A DNA stretch of 64,000 nt from Symbiodinium sp. CCMP2592 (GCA_905221615.1 CAJNDT010005868.1:372001-436000), one strand, 5' to 3'; shown: positions 37,998 to 48,121, counted from the stretch's first letter. A program made the numbers and translations. Notes: generated from the letters alone by a model not told the origin.

Positions 37998-38487
37998 GCA
38001 TCCAACATGTCATGTCGCTGCTGTTGCTGCTGCTGCTGCTGCTCGAGCTTGTATAGGGCTTTGTTCTGTTCGGATTCAGTAGCTGACGGGGTGCGATTTG
38101 TACATGCCTACAGTACGTATACGAAGAAAGGTTTGTCGGTTCATACAGTGTCCAGGTATAAAGTAAAGTATTCTGCCAGAAGCTATGTTTTGTGCCGGGA
38201 CTTCGACATCTAGCACAACTCGATCATGATGTGCATGATAACTGTGGTGCAACTTACCGCAAGGACCTGAGGGCGCATCTGCGCTATCTACCCCAAAGTA
38301 TCTATATAGTGGTCCACTTTACGACCAAAGTGTATACTATTTGGGTACATGACAAGGACCCTTCGACTACTGTTTGTACAGTTTGCACTTCATGCGGCGA
38401 GATCTCTCCAGAGTTGCGATGAACCGACGGGCCCGTGTTTCAATCTTCTGGGTTAGATCTTTCTGAAGATTCTGTAAATCTCTGCAG

Positions 38488-38612
38488 CCTACCCCAGTCC
38501 CCCTTGGGTTTGTGTCTAGGCGCGCCTGCTTCATTCGAGGGGACTGGTCCTCATTGGACGTTACACTCGCTGAGTGTTCGCAATACCAGAGCAAACCAAC
38601 TCAGGGTCTTTG
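38488..38612 (+). CDS. Exon with canonical borders, cysteine-containing
   Basis: The acceptor TGTAAATCTCTGCAG| and the donor CTTTG|GTAAGAAT are near consensus. The frame enters in phase 0, as the exon at 37940-37997 leaves it, and reads PTPVPLGFVSRRACFIRGDW, then SSLDVTLAECSQYQSKPTQG. The C-x(n)-GDW-x(n)-C spacing recalls small extracellular cysteine domains, but this is too short to name. Confidence 0.58.
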
Positions 38613-38822
38613 GTAAGAATGGTAGCCTACCTTATGCTCCTATGCGAATTAACTATATCCCCGTGGGGAAATAGTATAGGGTTCATGATTTCTGGTTTCC
38701 CAGGTTCTGTCTGTCCTTTTTCAAGGGTCCCAAGATTTTGGAGCCCTCACTTTCGGACATCGACCTTGTGATGTACTTTGGACCATCAGGTTAAGGGGTC
38801 TGGTCTTAGCCACCTTAGCCCC

Positions 38823-38946
38823 TACTTGGAGGGGCAGGGGACTTAGTAAGTAGGTTATGCGTAGGGTTATATTTGGTGTAACTCCATTTAGGGTAGTTAT
38901 AACTCTACTTATACCCTACTTACTAAGTCCCCTGCCCCTCCAAGTA
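38823..38946. mobile_element. Short TIR element, family D variant
   Basis: ACTTGGAGGGGCAGGGGACTTA and TAAGTCCCCTGCCCCTCCAAGT are perfect inverse arms, with AGTAGGTTATGCGTAGGG / CTACTTATACCCTACTTA inside. Confidence 0.92.
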
Positions 38947-39449
38947 CACAACTCCGCACAAGCGATGACTCCTGAGAGGTGAGGCTGCTGGTACACTTAG
39001 TGCGACAGCGCTACCAGCCAAAGGACATCATTGTTCTGGCAGAAGACTCAGCTTCTCGCTGTCCCTAGACCCCCCAACTGCCCTGATTACCTCTTCATGA
39101 GAAATATCCGAGGCCTTTAAAGGGTACTTGTAGGGTACCCCCAAATAGGAGTACTGTATATGGTCCCAAGTAAGGGGGGCATTTAGGGTCTGATGGAAGG
39201 TAGATGGAGGGGGCTGGTCGTGCCATCGCTTTGCATGGGGGGCCTCGGCCCGATTTCTGGAGCCGAGAGCTTGTAGAGCCCCAAGACTTGACCCCAAAGC
39301 CCGGAAGCCCTAAGTCGAGATATCTTAGAGCACGTGTGAGGCCTCAATAGAGTGCGACTTGATCTGTCTCGGAAGCAGCTCCTGGAAGTTAAACTGCGAA
39401 GCTTGTATGGCTTTGACAACAGTTCGAGTCGACCCCAACCGTGCATCTT

Positions 39450-39570
39450 ACCAAGAGGGTCCATATACACTAGTTACTATCATGGAATTAGGCCCCCCCA
39501 ACACCTCAATAGGGATGGGCTGTTGGTACCTAATTCCATAATGGTAGGGTATATATGGACCCTCTGGGTT
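39450..39570. mobile_element. Short TIR element, family M (AGAGGGTCCATATACAC)
   Basis: CCAAGAGGGTCCATATACAC pairs with GTATATATGGACCCTCTGGG, and ATCATGGAATTAGG with CCTAATTCCATAATGG. The partner copy is at 59.35-59.46 kb. Confidence 0.88.
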
Positions 39571-39840
39571 AAGCATGAACAGACAGGCCACCAACGTCTC
39601 AAAGTTCGAAGCAAAGAACATTCAACTCAAGCCAAAACTTTAAAGCCACAACACCAGAGCATCACCGACCTCCCCACGCCGACAGTGCTTGCTGGAACCT
39701 CGACACAACTAGCCAGATGGTCCCTAAGTCCTAGATTCTGAGCCCTTCGCGCAAAGGCCCAGTCCTTGCTTCGAGCACTTTAGCCTCAAACCCGAAGCCC
39801 GAAACCTTACACTCCGAAAACTTAAAATCCTGATCCGAAG

Positions 39841-39955
39841 CCCGTGTACCCGATGCTTTGTCTTCTGTCATGGGCCATGGCGTCTTTTATCCGCTGGAAG
39901 CCCTCCTGGAGGCCGCAGATGCTTCAGCTCAGGGATTGGAGTTTAGGGCTGAGCG
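39841..39955 (+). CDS. Exon upstream of the RING-CH gene, product unknown
   Basis: TGATCCGAAG| is followed by a frame reading VPDALSSVMGHGVFYPLEAL and LEAADASAQGLEF. It is very protein-like and ends near the TTTAGGGCTGAG filler; GATGCTTCAGCTCAG|GGA is near the end. It is only 180 bp upstream of the RING-CH start codon but in filler-separated sequence, so it more likely ends a preceding gene. Confidence 0.48.
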
Positions 39956-40132
39956 GTTGCAGATCAATTAATTGAGCAGCCATGCACGCATCATGACGGA
40001 ATCTATCCTTTTGCGGTTTTGCCGCATGGCCTCAGATAGGCACCGTTTTAACACTGCAGGTCGCTGTCTCCGGTTGCAAAGTTTGCCTGAAAAGGCATTT
40101 GCGGGCTCGAGAAGTGCAGGTAGCAACTGGCC

Positions 40133-40788
40133 ATGGAGGACACTCCCCGGGCTTGTCGAATATGCTTGGACGGCCCGGAGCCCGGCAGAGATCTCATCGA
40201 ACCCTGCGCTTGTCGGGGTTCTATGCGTTGGGTTCACGCTGACTGCTTGTCTGAATGGTGGCAACGCAGGGCAGGAGGCGGTTATTATGATGCTCCTGCA
40301 GCCGCCGTGAAGTGCGACATCTGTCACGAAGTCCTTGCGCAGACGGTGCGTGAGAGACCTGCGTGGCGAACTCGTTCTCTGCGAACCATGCGCCGCTGTG
40401 TCTCCAAGTGCTGCAAAAATCCATTCTCAGACTTTCCTGACGATTTTCGGCAGCGTGTAGAAGACTTGAAGAAGCACAAATTCCTATTCATTATGACCTG
40501 TCTGCTGTTCTGGTGGGGTGTGGCCGTGACGTACCGGCCGCGCAAGCCCACTCCGCCACCCTACGTGCTGGAGCTTCTAGGAATGGGGCAGTGGGCTTTT
40601 CCTGCAGGCTTGTGGTGCGGTGTTATCATGTTGACGGCTGCTCCGACGTTGCGTCAATGGGACACAGAGCATCGCTTGCACTGGATGCTCCGACATGTGC
40701 TTCTGGACCACGGCCAGGACCAGCGCATTCTGTTATCAATTTGTTTTGTGATTGGCTTTGGGGCTGTGACGGTCCTTATGAAGCCGCC
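40133..40788 (+). CDS. RING-CH (MARCH-type) membrane E3 ligase, exon 1
   Basis: Starts at GCCATGGAGG. Residues 8-64 form a complete RING-CH finger in C4HC3 order: C8, C11, C25, C27, H35, C38, C61, C64, with the family-typical CRICL, PCACRGSMRWVH and W-W spacing. In known MARCH proteins this domain binds the E2 enzyme and ubiquitinates membrane proteins. At least three hydrophobic segments follow at about residues 113-130, 148-167 and 195-212, so the protein sits in a membrane. The reading frame runs on into the family R element and stops, so the exon must end before 40803. A GA donor at CCGCC|GACTTC (40788) fits the phase of exon 2 but is not proven. Confidence 0.85.
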
Positions 40789-40802
40789 GACTTCCTTTAC
40801 AA

Positions 40803-40900
40803 GCACCTTAGGGGTACTTAGAAATGTTTCTTAATTTTTGGTTATTATAATCTTTAAGAATCTGCTAAAATTATAATTGTTGCTAGGGTTCTAAGTTCAG
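40803..40900. mobile_element. Family R element, intact copy, at the start of the RING-CH intron
   Basis: CTTAGGGGTACTTAGAAATG to GCTAGGGTTCTAAGTTCAG. Homologous over its length to 26003-26090. CTTAGAA and TTCTAAG are inverse ends; TTTTTGGTTATTATAAT and ATTATAATTGTTGC are inner arms. Confidence 0.8.
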
Positions 40901-41017
40901 TATAGGCACCCTGGCAGTCCTGTCTCCGGCTGTGCCGCTGTTGTACCTCAAACTCAAGACGGCGACTGGGCTCTTCTTCTTGAACTCGAGTTCAGGTACA
41001 AGACGGTGGGTACATAA

Positions 41018-41120
41018 GGGTGGTTGTCAAAATTAGGGTCTCTTTTTGGGGTACCCTAAATCATAGGTGCCGTATCATACGAGGGACCCAAAACTGGACC
41101 ATGATTTTGACAACCACCCA
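41018..41120. mobile_element. Short TIR element, family C
   Basis: GGGTGGTTGTCAAAATTAGGGTC pairs with GGACCATGATTTTGACAACCACCC. Located in the RING-CH intron. Confidence 0.92.
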
Positions 41121-41471
41121 CAAGAATGATAGAAATCTACATGGCCTACCAAGCTTCCCAAGCAGCCCTTCCTAGACCAAGAACGGCACTACCTGCTTTA
41201 TGGACACCCCGGCTCATGGTTAGGATCAACTTAAAATGCGAATACAGTTACAGAGCAACTAAGACAGAGCACTACGAGTCTGGGTAAAGCCTGAAAGAGT
41301 ATAGAATCCTGAATCAAGAACGTTTAGAGCGTTCCTCATTGTCATCAAACTACGGTCTACCCCAAATACCCGCAGCAACTGACACATAAATAAGAGTAAG
41401 TGGTATATAGTTTGGACCAAATACCCTAAGTAATTCTACTACATTACATGCACCAAGACATGAAATTTGTA

Positions 41472-41588
41472 TAACGATATTCTCCATTGCAGCTCCTTGT
41501 TTTATTTGGTTAACCAAAACCTCTATTATCGAATCCTAACCATGAAACTGGCTAACCAAAAAAAGGAACTACATTGGAGACTATAGGT
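41472..41588. mobile_element. Short TIR element, family B
   Basis: CGATATTCTCCATTGCAGCTCC and GGAACTACATTGGAGACTATAGG, with TTTGGTTAACCAAAACC inside. Located in the RING-CH intron. Confidence 0.85.
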
Positions 41589-41938
41589 ATGACAGTACAC
41601 CCTCAAAGCCCTAAGTCTTTTAGCTTCAGGCGAACTGGGATCAGACCAGAGAGCGGGTTTGGCCTCCGCATGAGCAGCTGCTGCATGTGCAGACCCATGC
41701 TCTCTGGATGCTCTTGGGGTTTAGGGTTTTGGGGCTTAGGGCTTAGGATTTAAGGGGTTTAGGGTTTAGGATTTGGGGTTTACGAGGTTTAGGGTTGAGG
41801 GTGTAGGATTTAGCGGTTGAGGAGTTTAGGTTGTCTCGCGACTTGAACCCTTTCTCCCTTTTTCTGCTCTCAAGTTCCTTATAGAGCTCGGCAATACCAA
41901 AAAAGGAGCCCTTGTATGCCTAGGCTACTAGGGATCCT

Positions 41939-42053
41939 ACCTATAGTCTCTCCAATGTAGCTCCTTGTTTTTGTTTAACCAGCTTTATGGCTAGATTCCT
42001 CTAAAAGAGATTTTGGTTAACCAAAACAGGAACTACAATGGATACTATAGGTA
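41939..42053. mobile_element. Short TIR element, family B
   Basis: ACCTATAGTCTCTCCAATGTAGC and GGAACTACAATGGATACTATAGG. Third TIR element of known family in the RING-CH intron. Confidence 0.9.
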
Positions 42054-42257
42054 GTCTAGGGGTCAGAATCATTCCTCATATAACCATTCCTCAGCGTTCC
42101 TTACTATGCTTATGGTATATACTACTATAGAGTCTATTATAGATTTGTTGTTTGGTTTAGCCCCCTTTGTATTTAGGATCTTATACGGCGCCCAATAAGT
42201 CTAGTAATAATTACCCATGTTGTTCCTATTGAGGTTCCCTGTTTTGTAAATAGACCA

Positions 42258-42364
42258 GGTTTAGGGGTTTAGGGGTTTAGGGTTTAGGGTTTAGGGTTTA
42301 GGGTTTAGGGTTTAGGGGTTTAGGGTTTAGGGTTTAGGGGTTTAGGGTTTAGGGTTTAGGGTTT
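42258..42364 (+). repeat. Near-perfect telomeric array TTTAGGG inside the RING-CH intron
   Basis: About fifteen consecutive TTTAGGG or TTTAGGGG units with almost no other changes, the cleanest array in the window. It stops 8 bp before the acceptor GCCACAG| of the next exon. Confidence 0.95.
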
Positions 42365-42372
42365 TGCCACAG

Positions 42373-42895
42373 TCTGTTGTACCCCAAAGCACTCTTCCAA
42401 TTTCTAATTGTCAAGGCTCTCTGGATAAGTGCCACGCTTGCATTGACCATCAGCTTCTTCGTCAACTTCTCCGGATGGTTGTTCATGAGCTATCTTACCA
42501 TAAATCTAGTCCCCCTGCCCGATGCGCAGCGAGAGCGACTTCTGCGGCAGCAAGAGACCGACTCCAAGCTTTTTGGAGCCGTTGCAGCAGCTGGCGGCAT
42601 CTCCGCCGTTCTGCACTTTCCCCTCATCTTGCGCAGTATTGTTGCGTCTTTGCATCTCGAGCAGGAGGACATGACTGCATGGCAGGTCGAGAGGTGGGCA
42701 CGCATGGGAGCGTGCGCCCTTTTCACTGCTGCTGTTTGCCTTCTTTGGCTTGCCGCCACAGGCCTGTCCTACTCCATCTGCATCGTCTTCCTGTGGGCCA
42801 TGGCCATCGTCTTCCTCACCAAGCGTTTGGGCGTCTCTTCCTTCCAAAAATGCCTGCACTTTGCCTCTTCTTGCTATGATGCAATGCGAGCCTAG
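42373..42895 (+). CDS. RING-CH membrane protein, exon 2 (C-terminal)
   Basis: After TTTTGCCACAG| the frame is open for 523 bp to TAG at 42893. It carries several long hydrophobic segments (LFQFLIVKALWISATLALTI, FFVNFSGWLFMSYLTINLV, AVAAAGGISAVLHFPLILRS, GACALFTAAVCLLWLAATGL, YSICIVFLWAMAIVFL). There is no good start codon at its head, it lies downstream on the same strand, and its membrane character continues that of exon 1. Multi-pass RING-CH proteins are known in the MARCH6/Doa10 and related groups, but the total length here (about 390 residues) is much smaller. The joining of the two exons is inferred. Confidence 0.72.
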
Positions 42896-43210
42896 GCCTA
42901 ATTAGGACCTGCAGAAGTATCCTTCTGCCCTTTGTTCTTTCGAGGCCTCCTTATTCATCATGAGCAAGAGGGAAAGGGTTTTCGTTGTGCTTATAAGAGG
43001 ATACCTAGGAACCCGTTTTAGGAACGCTTAAAGGAACCCCTGCAACCCTAAGGCGCCCTTCAAGTAAACCCCATAAACGGATACCCTGAACTATGCCAAA
43101 CCCTCAACCCTATACCCTAAACCATCAAAGCGAATTCCAGATTCCTAAAACTTGTTAGTCGGACGGAAAAAAGGTGCTTAAAAAAAAGAAAACCTCAAAG
43201 TTAAACCAAG

Positions 43211-43326
43211 GAGCCGAGCTGCACATGACCGCCTGGAGGCAGTCGTTAGAAGCTGGGGATGTCACGTTCACAAACCGCGGGACTCGCAACACGGATCCGC
43301 TACTTCGCTCCGAGGATCCTCAGTAG
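43211..43326 (+). CDS. Terminal exon AELHMTAWRQSLEAGDVTFT
   Basis: AAACCAAG| precedes a frame AELHMTAWRQSLEAGDVTFT, NRGTRNTDPLLRSEDPQ and TAG. Protein-like, polar, flanked by filler on both sides. Product unknown; it could be the end of a separate small gene. Confidence 0.5.
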
Positions 43327-43357
43327 CTCCCTACGCTTTACCGACAGGGGCCTCCAG

Positions 43358-43530
43358 GGTTCAGGGTTTAGGGGGTTTTGGGGGGGTTTAAGGGGGTTTA
43401 GGGGGGTTTAAGGGGGTTTTGGGGGGGTTTAAGGGGGTCTAGGGGGTTTAAGGGGGTTTTGGGGGGGTTTAAGGGGGTTTAGGGGGGTTTAGGGGTTTTA
43501 GGGGTTTAGGGGTTTAGGGGTTTAGGGTTT
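43358..43530 (+). repeat. G-rich telomere-like array GGGGGTTTA
   Basis: Units such as GGGGGGTTTAAGGGGGTTTAGG. G runs reach seven, longer than in the other arrays, then it ends in regular TTTAGGGG units. It could form G-quadruplexes. Confidence 0.88.
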
Positions 43531-43847
43531 AGACATTCTGAGAGGATTATCTTAGCTGCTACAGCCGTGAATCCTGAAGGCTCGAAGTTGCGCCAGACAC
43601 CTGATATATGCTGTTCTAGGTATCGGCTCGGGATAATTGTTGATTCCCCTTACCGTTTAATATAGATCCCCAGTTAAAGACAATTGGGGGGGGGGCTGTT
43701 GAAATCGCCGCCGAGCCTTTGGGATTGACATGTTCCAAATCTTGCACATGCCAAGATTCCGAGTGGCGAAAGGGCCGAGCGGCCAAATGCCTGGATTGGC
43801 AAAAAAGCCCTTGGTTCCCAATACGGTCGTCGGGAACGAATGGGACT

Positions 43848-44060
43848 CTTGTTGTCGGGTGTACTTAGATCCTAAAGGCCGCAAGCCCTAAACAAGGCCC
43901 TCAGCCAAAACCTTCAGCTTGGCCACGAAGCCCAATCTTTGTAGTAGAGTAGGCAACCTTTAACCTTTTTAGGGTAGTATAGTCCCTTTTTCATCCCTGT
44001 ATATCCAAGAAGGCAAACCCTTGGTTCTCCATGATACCCGACAAGTAGGACTACGCTAGT
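43848..44060. repeat. Dispersed duplication, copy 1
   Basis: From CTCTTGTTGTCGGGTGTACTTA through GTAGTAGAGTAGGCAACC to GATACCCGACAAGTAGG. It is homologous along its length to 45590-45780. Confidence 0.75.
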
Positions 44061-44220
44061 TGGGAACTAGTTTGAGTATTCAGGATTTACAGTGTTCAGG
44101 GCATAGAGTTGGATACTTGAAACCGTCCTAAACATTTATAAATCCTATAGACCCTAAACACTCAACCCCCCAACCCTAAACCCCAAACCCTACACCCCAA
44201 ACCCTGAAGCCTAAACCGCT

Positions 44221-44331
44221 AATATAGGGGCCTCAATAATTACCTATACTATTTTTGGGGGCTCCTTATGAGAATTACAGTTTAATGGGCCCCAAAACCC
44301 TATTCTAATGATTCAGGTCGTTATATTAACT
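44221..44331. mobile_element. Short TIR element, family E
   Basis: ATATAGGGGCCTCAATAATTACC, GGGGGCTCCTTATGAGAATTACAG, TTTAATGGGCCCCAAAACCC and ATTCAGGTCGTTATAT: the full family pattern with a slightly decayed right arm. Confidence 0.8.
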
Positions 44332-44439
44332 AAACCCTCCTGTAGCCGAAAAGACTTACCTTTTAAGGAACTATGTAGAAACCATAATATGGAACCTTTA
44401 AAATGTAGTCCCAAATCCCGGGCTGCACGGGTCTCAGGC

Positions 44440-44585
44440 AGGTGGCAGCGTGGGGACCCTTAAGGGGGTAAGGAGGAGGGGTAGGGACTATGCTTCCTGA
44501 AATAGGCCCTTTTTAGGTCCTTATTATGGGCATTAAGGCCCCTACCCCCTTACGGGTCCCTGTGAAAGTAGGTGGCAGCGTGGGG
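44440..44585 (+). mobile_element. Introner-like TIR element with 16-bp target duplication
   Basis: The 16-bp word AGGTGGCAGCGTGGGG occurs at 44440-44455 and 44570-44585. Between them is a palindrome with arms GGGACCCTTAAGGGGGTA and TACCCCCTTACGGGTCCC. Both copies of the duplicated word contain AG|GT: the first gives CAG|GTGGCAG as donor, the second gives GTAG|GTGGCAG as acceptor. Splicing there would restore the uninterrupted sequence exactly. Confidence 0.82.
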
Positions 44586-44659
44586 AGCTCATCTCCACTC
44601 CAACCGGGTCGCTGTATCCGCGTCTGCTGCTCGTCGCTATGGCCTTATAAGGGGGTTAG

Positions 44660-44775
44660 ACTCCTTGGCACTTAGTGGGGAATGGGGGAATGGATCCCTA
44701 TAGTAGCTCCTATGTACTCCCCAGCAAGAATTGCCATAATCCATGCCCCCCATTCCCTGCTAAGCACCAGGGAGT
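44660..44775. mobile_element. Family G TIR element, diverged
   Basis: CTCCTTGGCACTTAGTGGGGAATGG pairs with CCATTCCCTGCTAAGCACCAGGGAG. Inner GGGGGAATGGATCC / CCATGCCCCCCATTCC. Confidence 0.8.
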
Positions 44776-44879
44776 AGAGGAGTTCAGGGTTTCGGGGTGT
44801 AGCTTGTTACGGCACAGATTGAGTTGTGAGGAGAGGAAGCGGTGGCTCTGTTGTGGTGTATTCCCCGAAGGCTTAAGGC

Positions 44880-45000
44880 CGAAACCCTCTCTTGTTTGTT
44901 CGGGGGGGTTAGGGTTTGGGTTGAGGGTTTGGGTTCAGGGTTTAGTTTAGGGGTAAGGGTTTAGGGTTTAGTTTAGGGTTTAGGGTCTAGGGCCTAGGGT
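44880..45000. repeat. TTTAGGG/TTGGG array
   Basis: Degenerate telomere-like units GGGTTTGGGTTGAGGG and TTTAGTTTAGGGG. Confidence 0.7.
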
Positions 45001-45152
45001 TTGGGCGTTTTTGGTAGACGGGGTCTCCGATCCATTCGGTGCAGGATGACTCAACGGCTCAAAGGAAGCCTGTATACCTCAAAACCCGGAACCCGAAAAC
45101 CTAAACCTCACTTAAAACCATAGTTAATTCGTTATACAAGTCTTGGAAGTTT

Positions 45153-45398
45153 ATGATGCCGACGGCAGCCCATCATGTTAAGGAGCAATGTCGTCACTTG
45201 CAGCGGTGTCTTCTTAGTGGCTCTTCAACAGGAGTGTTTGATGAGAATTATGTCTCCCGCATGCAGAGAGGCTATTGTTACGTCTCTATGATGAGAGCAT
45301 GCACAGTACTTTCGGGTAGGCTTCAGGCTGTGCACGAGGATGGAACAGGGGCCCCCAGACCCAAAGCACGAGGCAGCAGCGATGTTGAAAGAGCTTAG
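45153..45398 (+). CDS. ORF or exon, about 81 residues, product unknown
   Basis: ATGATGCCGACGGC starts a frame reading MMPTAAHHVKEQCRHLQRCL, then GVFDENYVSRMQRGYCYVSM and RACTVLSGRLQAVHEDGTG. A second plus-strand frame from 45340 (MEQGPPDPKHEAAAMLKELR, then SSFIPVYFPCHDSYFPAVYS) is equally protein-like and contains a plausible exon at 45409-45471 (TTTCAG|...CTCCAG|GTGTGA). I cannot decide which is used; both may be exons of one gene. Confidence 0.35.
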   Translation: MMPTAAHHVKEQCRHLQRCLLSGSSTGVFDENYVSRMQRGYCYVSMMRACTVLSGRLQAVHEDGTGAPRPKARGSSDVERA

Positions 45399-45589
45399 GG
45401 TTTCAGGCTCCTCTTTCATCCCTGTGTACTTCCCTTGCCATGACAGTTATTTTCCAGCCGTCTACTCCAGGTGTGAAGCGAGCCGGAGAAGATGGACTGA
45501 GAACCAAGACTCAAGGCTGTGGATGGAAAAAGGGCCGTGCTGTTAGTCACTTAGTGATTAGCCTTTGAGCCGAACGGGCTCGGTGTAGG

Positions 45590-45780
45590 AGTTAGGCTCT
45601 TGTTGTAGGGTGTACTTAACATCCTAAAGGCCCTAAGCCCTAAAACCTTGAGCCTGGTCACGAAGCTTAATCCTAGTAGTAGAGTAGGTAACCTTGCCTT
45701 TATATAATCTTTTTTTGGTACTATATAGTCTATAACCAAAAAGGGAACCTTATGATACCCGACAAGTAGGTAACTAAGGG
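45590..45780. repeat. Dispersed duplication, copy 2
   Basis: CTCTTGTTGTAGGGTGTACTTA...CACGAAGCTTAATCC...GTAGTAGAGTAGGTAACC...GATACCCGACAAGTAGG, homologous to 43848-44060 1.7 kb upstream. Confidence 0.75.
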
Positions 45781-46147
45781 TTTTACAGTTTAGAAGAGCT
45801 CGCAGGGTTTAGAGACGAAGTCTCGCTTGCGCGACGACAGTTTGCAATCTGTGGGGCGCGGGAGTTTGAAGTTAGGCGCTTGGGTTGACGTACGGGGAAA
45901 GCAGTGGTTTGGATGCTACAGAATCCTGCGTCTTTTCCACCCTAAAATGAAACCAAAGCTCTGAGCCACCCCTGAGCCTAAACCCCAGTGAAGAACTAAA
46001 CCTTAAAGCCCTGAACGCCGAATCCTAAGCTTCACCGTAAATCCTGAGCTTCCTAAACCCTAAATCCCAAACTTCACAGTAAATCCTGCAATTCCTAGAC
46101 CCTAATTCCTCACCGTCCCTTGCATTTGCGACGCCCCTCCCCCCAAA

Positions 46148-46356
46148 GTGGGTAGTTGTCAATGTTAGGGTCCCTTTTTGGGTACCTTACATATTAGGTG
46201 CCGTATTATATAAAGGACCCAAAAAGTTTCGACAACCACCCATATGTGTGCGCTAGGATATCAGTTGCCTGTATGGTGGGTTATTGTCGCTTGAGCCTTT
46301 CCTGGCCCCATGATCCCGAAACCCAAAAAAGGGACCAAAATTTTGACAACCACCCA
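46148..46356. mobile_element. Short TIR element, family C, plus an extra right half
   Basis: The first palindrome, GTGGGTAGTTGTCAATGTTAGGG to CGACAACCACCCATA, spans 46148-46244. A second right arm, GGGACCAAAATTTTGACAACCACCC, lies at 46331-46355, so the region holds parts of two copies. Confidence 0.8.
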
Positions 46357-46429
46357 AGTGTTCTCCAAGGACGGTCGGGACCCAGACAAGCGTGGGAGGC
46401 TCCCACCAGGACGGGGAGGGGGGAGGGAT

Positions 46430-46830
46430 TTAGAGATTTAGGGGTTTAAGGTTTAGGGGTTTAGGGTGTAAGGTTTAGGGGTTGAGGGATTTAGGGGTCC
46501 AAGGGTTTAGGGGGGTTTAGGGTTTACGGTTTAGGGATTTAAGGGTTTAGGGGGTTTAAGGGTTTAGGGGTTTAGGGTTCAAGGTTTAGGGGTTCAAGGG
46601 TTTAGGGGGTTAAGGGTGTAGGGGTTTAAGGTATAAGGTTTAGGGGTTAGGGTTTAAGGTTCACGGTTTATGGTTTAGGGGTTTAAGGGTTTAGGGTGGT
46701 TTACGGGTTTCAGGGGATTTAGGGATTTAGGGGTTCACGGGGCTTTAGGGGTTTAAGGGTTTAGGGGTTTAGGGTTTAAGGTTTAGGGGTTTAGGGTTTA
46801 AGGTTTGGGTTTTAGGGTTTAAGGTTAAGG
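46430..46830 (+). repeat. 400-bp degenerate TTTAGGG array
   Basis: Nearly continuous units TTTAGGGG, TTTAAGG, TTTAGGGT in the G-rich orientation, the longest array of the window. Confidence 0.92.
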
Positions 46831-47500
46831 GCTGTGTGGACCCGTCTAACTAAGTTTGAGGTACTTGGGTTCACGGTTTTGAAGGTTCAGGGTTTATGGT
46901 CTGGACATTGGTATCAAGGTTTCAGGAATAGTTCAAGATCAGCGATTGTATTCCTTGGGTTCCCCGAAAGTCGAAATAGCAACATTTTTGTCGCCATGTT
47001 ATAGACAGACAGCCAAGATGACGTCGAGCACCTCAACAGTAACATTTGCGCCCTCGACCTTAAACCATCAGAAACCCCATGGACGGTTCTACTGTTGATA
47101 ATATAAAACCGCATTGCCTTAAGAACACTAAACTATGGGAAATATGGTGCATATGGTGTACTCCTTATTATGGATAATGCAGTATATACATATGTATAGA
47201 TACATCATCAACCGTAATTAACATAGAGGCCTGAAGATCTTGATAAGGTCTGTATGGTGGTTCTGTGTCATAGCCATATGACGGAACATCAAACTTATAC
47301 TTCAAGTCCCATTTCTCCGGGGGTCTACACTAGTGACACTTTTCCTGAGGGTTCTCTAAGCAATATAGTTACATATAGTACTCTGTAGGACGTGACACAT
47401 TAGTGAGCTTAGCCTAAGCCTATTATCCTTAGCGCCGTTGCAAAGCCCGAAATGCTTCCCCGAACCCTAACCTGCCAAAACATGAAACCCTGGACATTGA
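46831..47500. other. AT-richer non-coding stretch
   Basis: No telomere words between about 46900 and 47440, but no open frame of interest either. ATATGGTGCATATGGTG at about 47140 is a local repeat. Confidence 0.35.
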
Positions 47501-47509
47501 CCGTGAACC

Positions 47510-47645
47510 CTAGAGGCCTTAAGCCCTGAACCCTAAACCCCTAAACCCTCCTAAACCCCTAAAGGCCCTAAACCCTAAAGCCCTAAAGCCTAAATCCCTA
47601 AACCCTAAACCCTAAAGCCCTAAACCCTAAAGCCCTAAACCTTTC
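47510..47645 (-). repeat. CCCTAAA array
   Basis: Units AACCCTAAAGCCCTAAACCC, C-rich orientation. Confidence 0.85.
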
Positions 47646-47821
47646 TAAGCTATGCAACGCCGATACTCGCCTAGAGATTCAGGGAGTCATAGCTCACTCG
47701 GCTCAAGAATTCGGGAAGTAGTTTTAGGATTTCTGGTTCTGGGTGTTGGGTTTCGGATTTAGGGTTGAGGGTTTTTGTTTTAGATTTGGGCACTGTGACA
47801 AGTTTTGAGGCATGTTCGTGC

Positions 47822-48015
47822 AGGTCGAGTTAAAGCACGGAGCACATGCATGCCAGGAGTTGCGGAGCTCGCCGCGCAAGGATTTGCACCCTGGCGTTGG
47901 TTTAGGGCCCACCTTAAACCAGGAGAAGTTACTTGTCTGTAGAGCACGGCACAGCAGATCCACTCAGCAAGCAGGTTATGGTATTTGCGGGATTCATTAT
48001 CAGATGACGGCTTAG
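47822..48015 (+). CDS. Exon candidate VELKHGAHACQELRSSPRKD
   Basis: TGTTCGTGCAG| precedes a frame VELKHGAHACQELRSSPRKD, LHPGVGLGPTLNQEKLLVCR and onwards to TAG at 48013. The acceptor is good and the sequence is repeat-free. Product unknown. Confidence 0.4.
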
Positions 48016-48121
48016 GGGCCTTTCGTTCAACGCGACCTTGAGGAAACGTTATTTGGGTTTCAGGGTTTAGAGGCTTAGGGTTTAGGGCCATGGTGTAGTC
48101 TTGCTTGCTTATTTGCATCAG

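Noticed and set aside
42258..42364. A true chromosome end
   Set aside because: The array is flanked by unique coding sequence on both sides, so it is interstitial.
45014..45174. Two short frames DGVSDPFGA and LEVYDADGS recalling a C2 domain
   Set aside because: The intervening 40 or so residues of a C2 domain are missing and the pieces are too short to support the claim.
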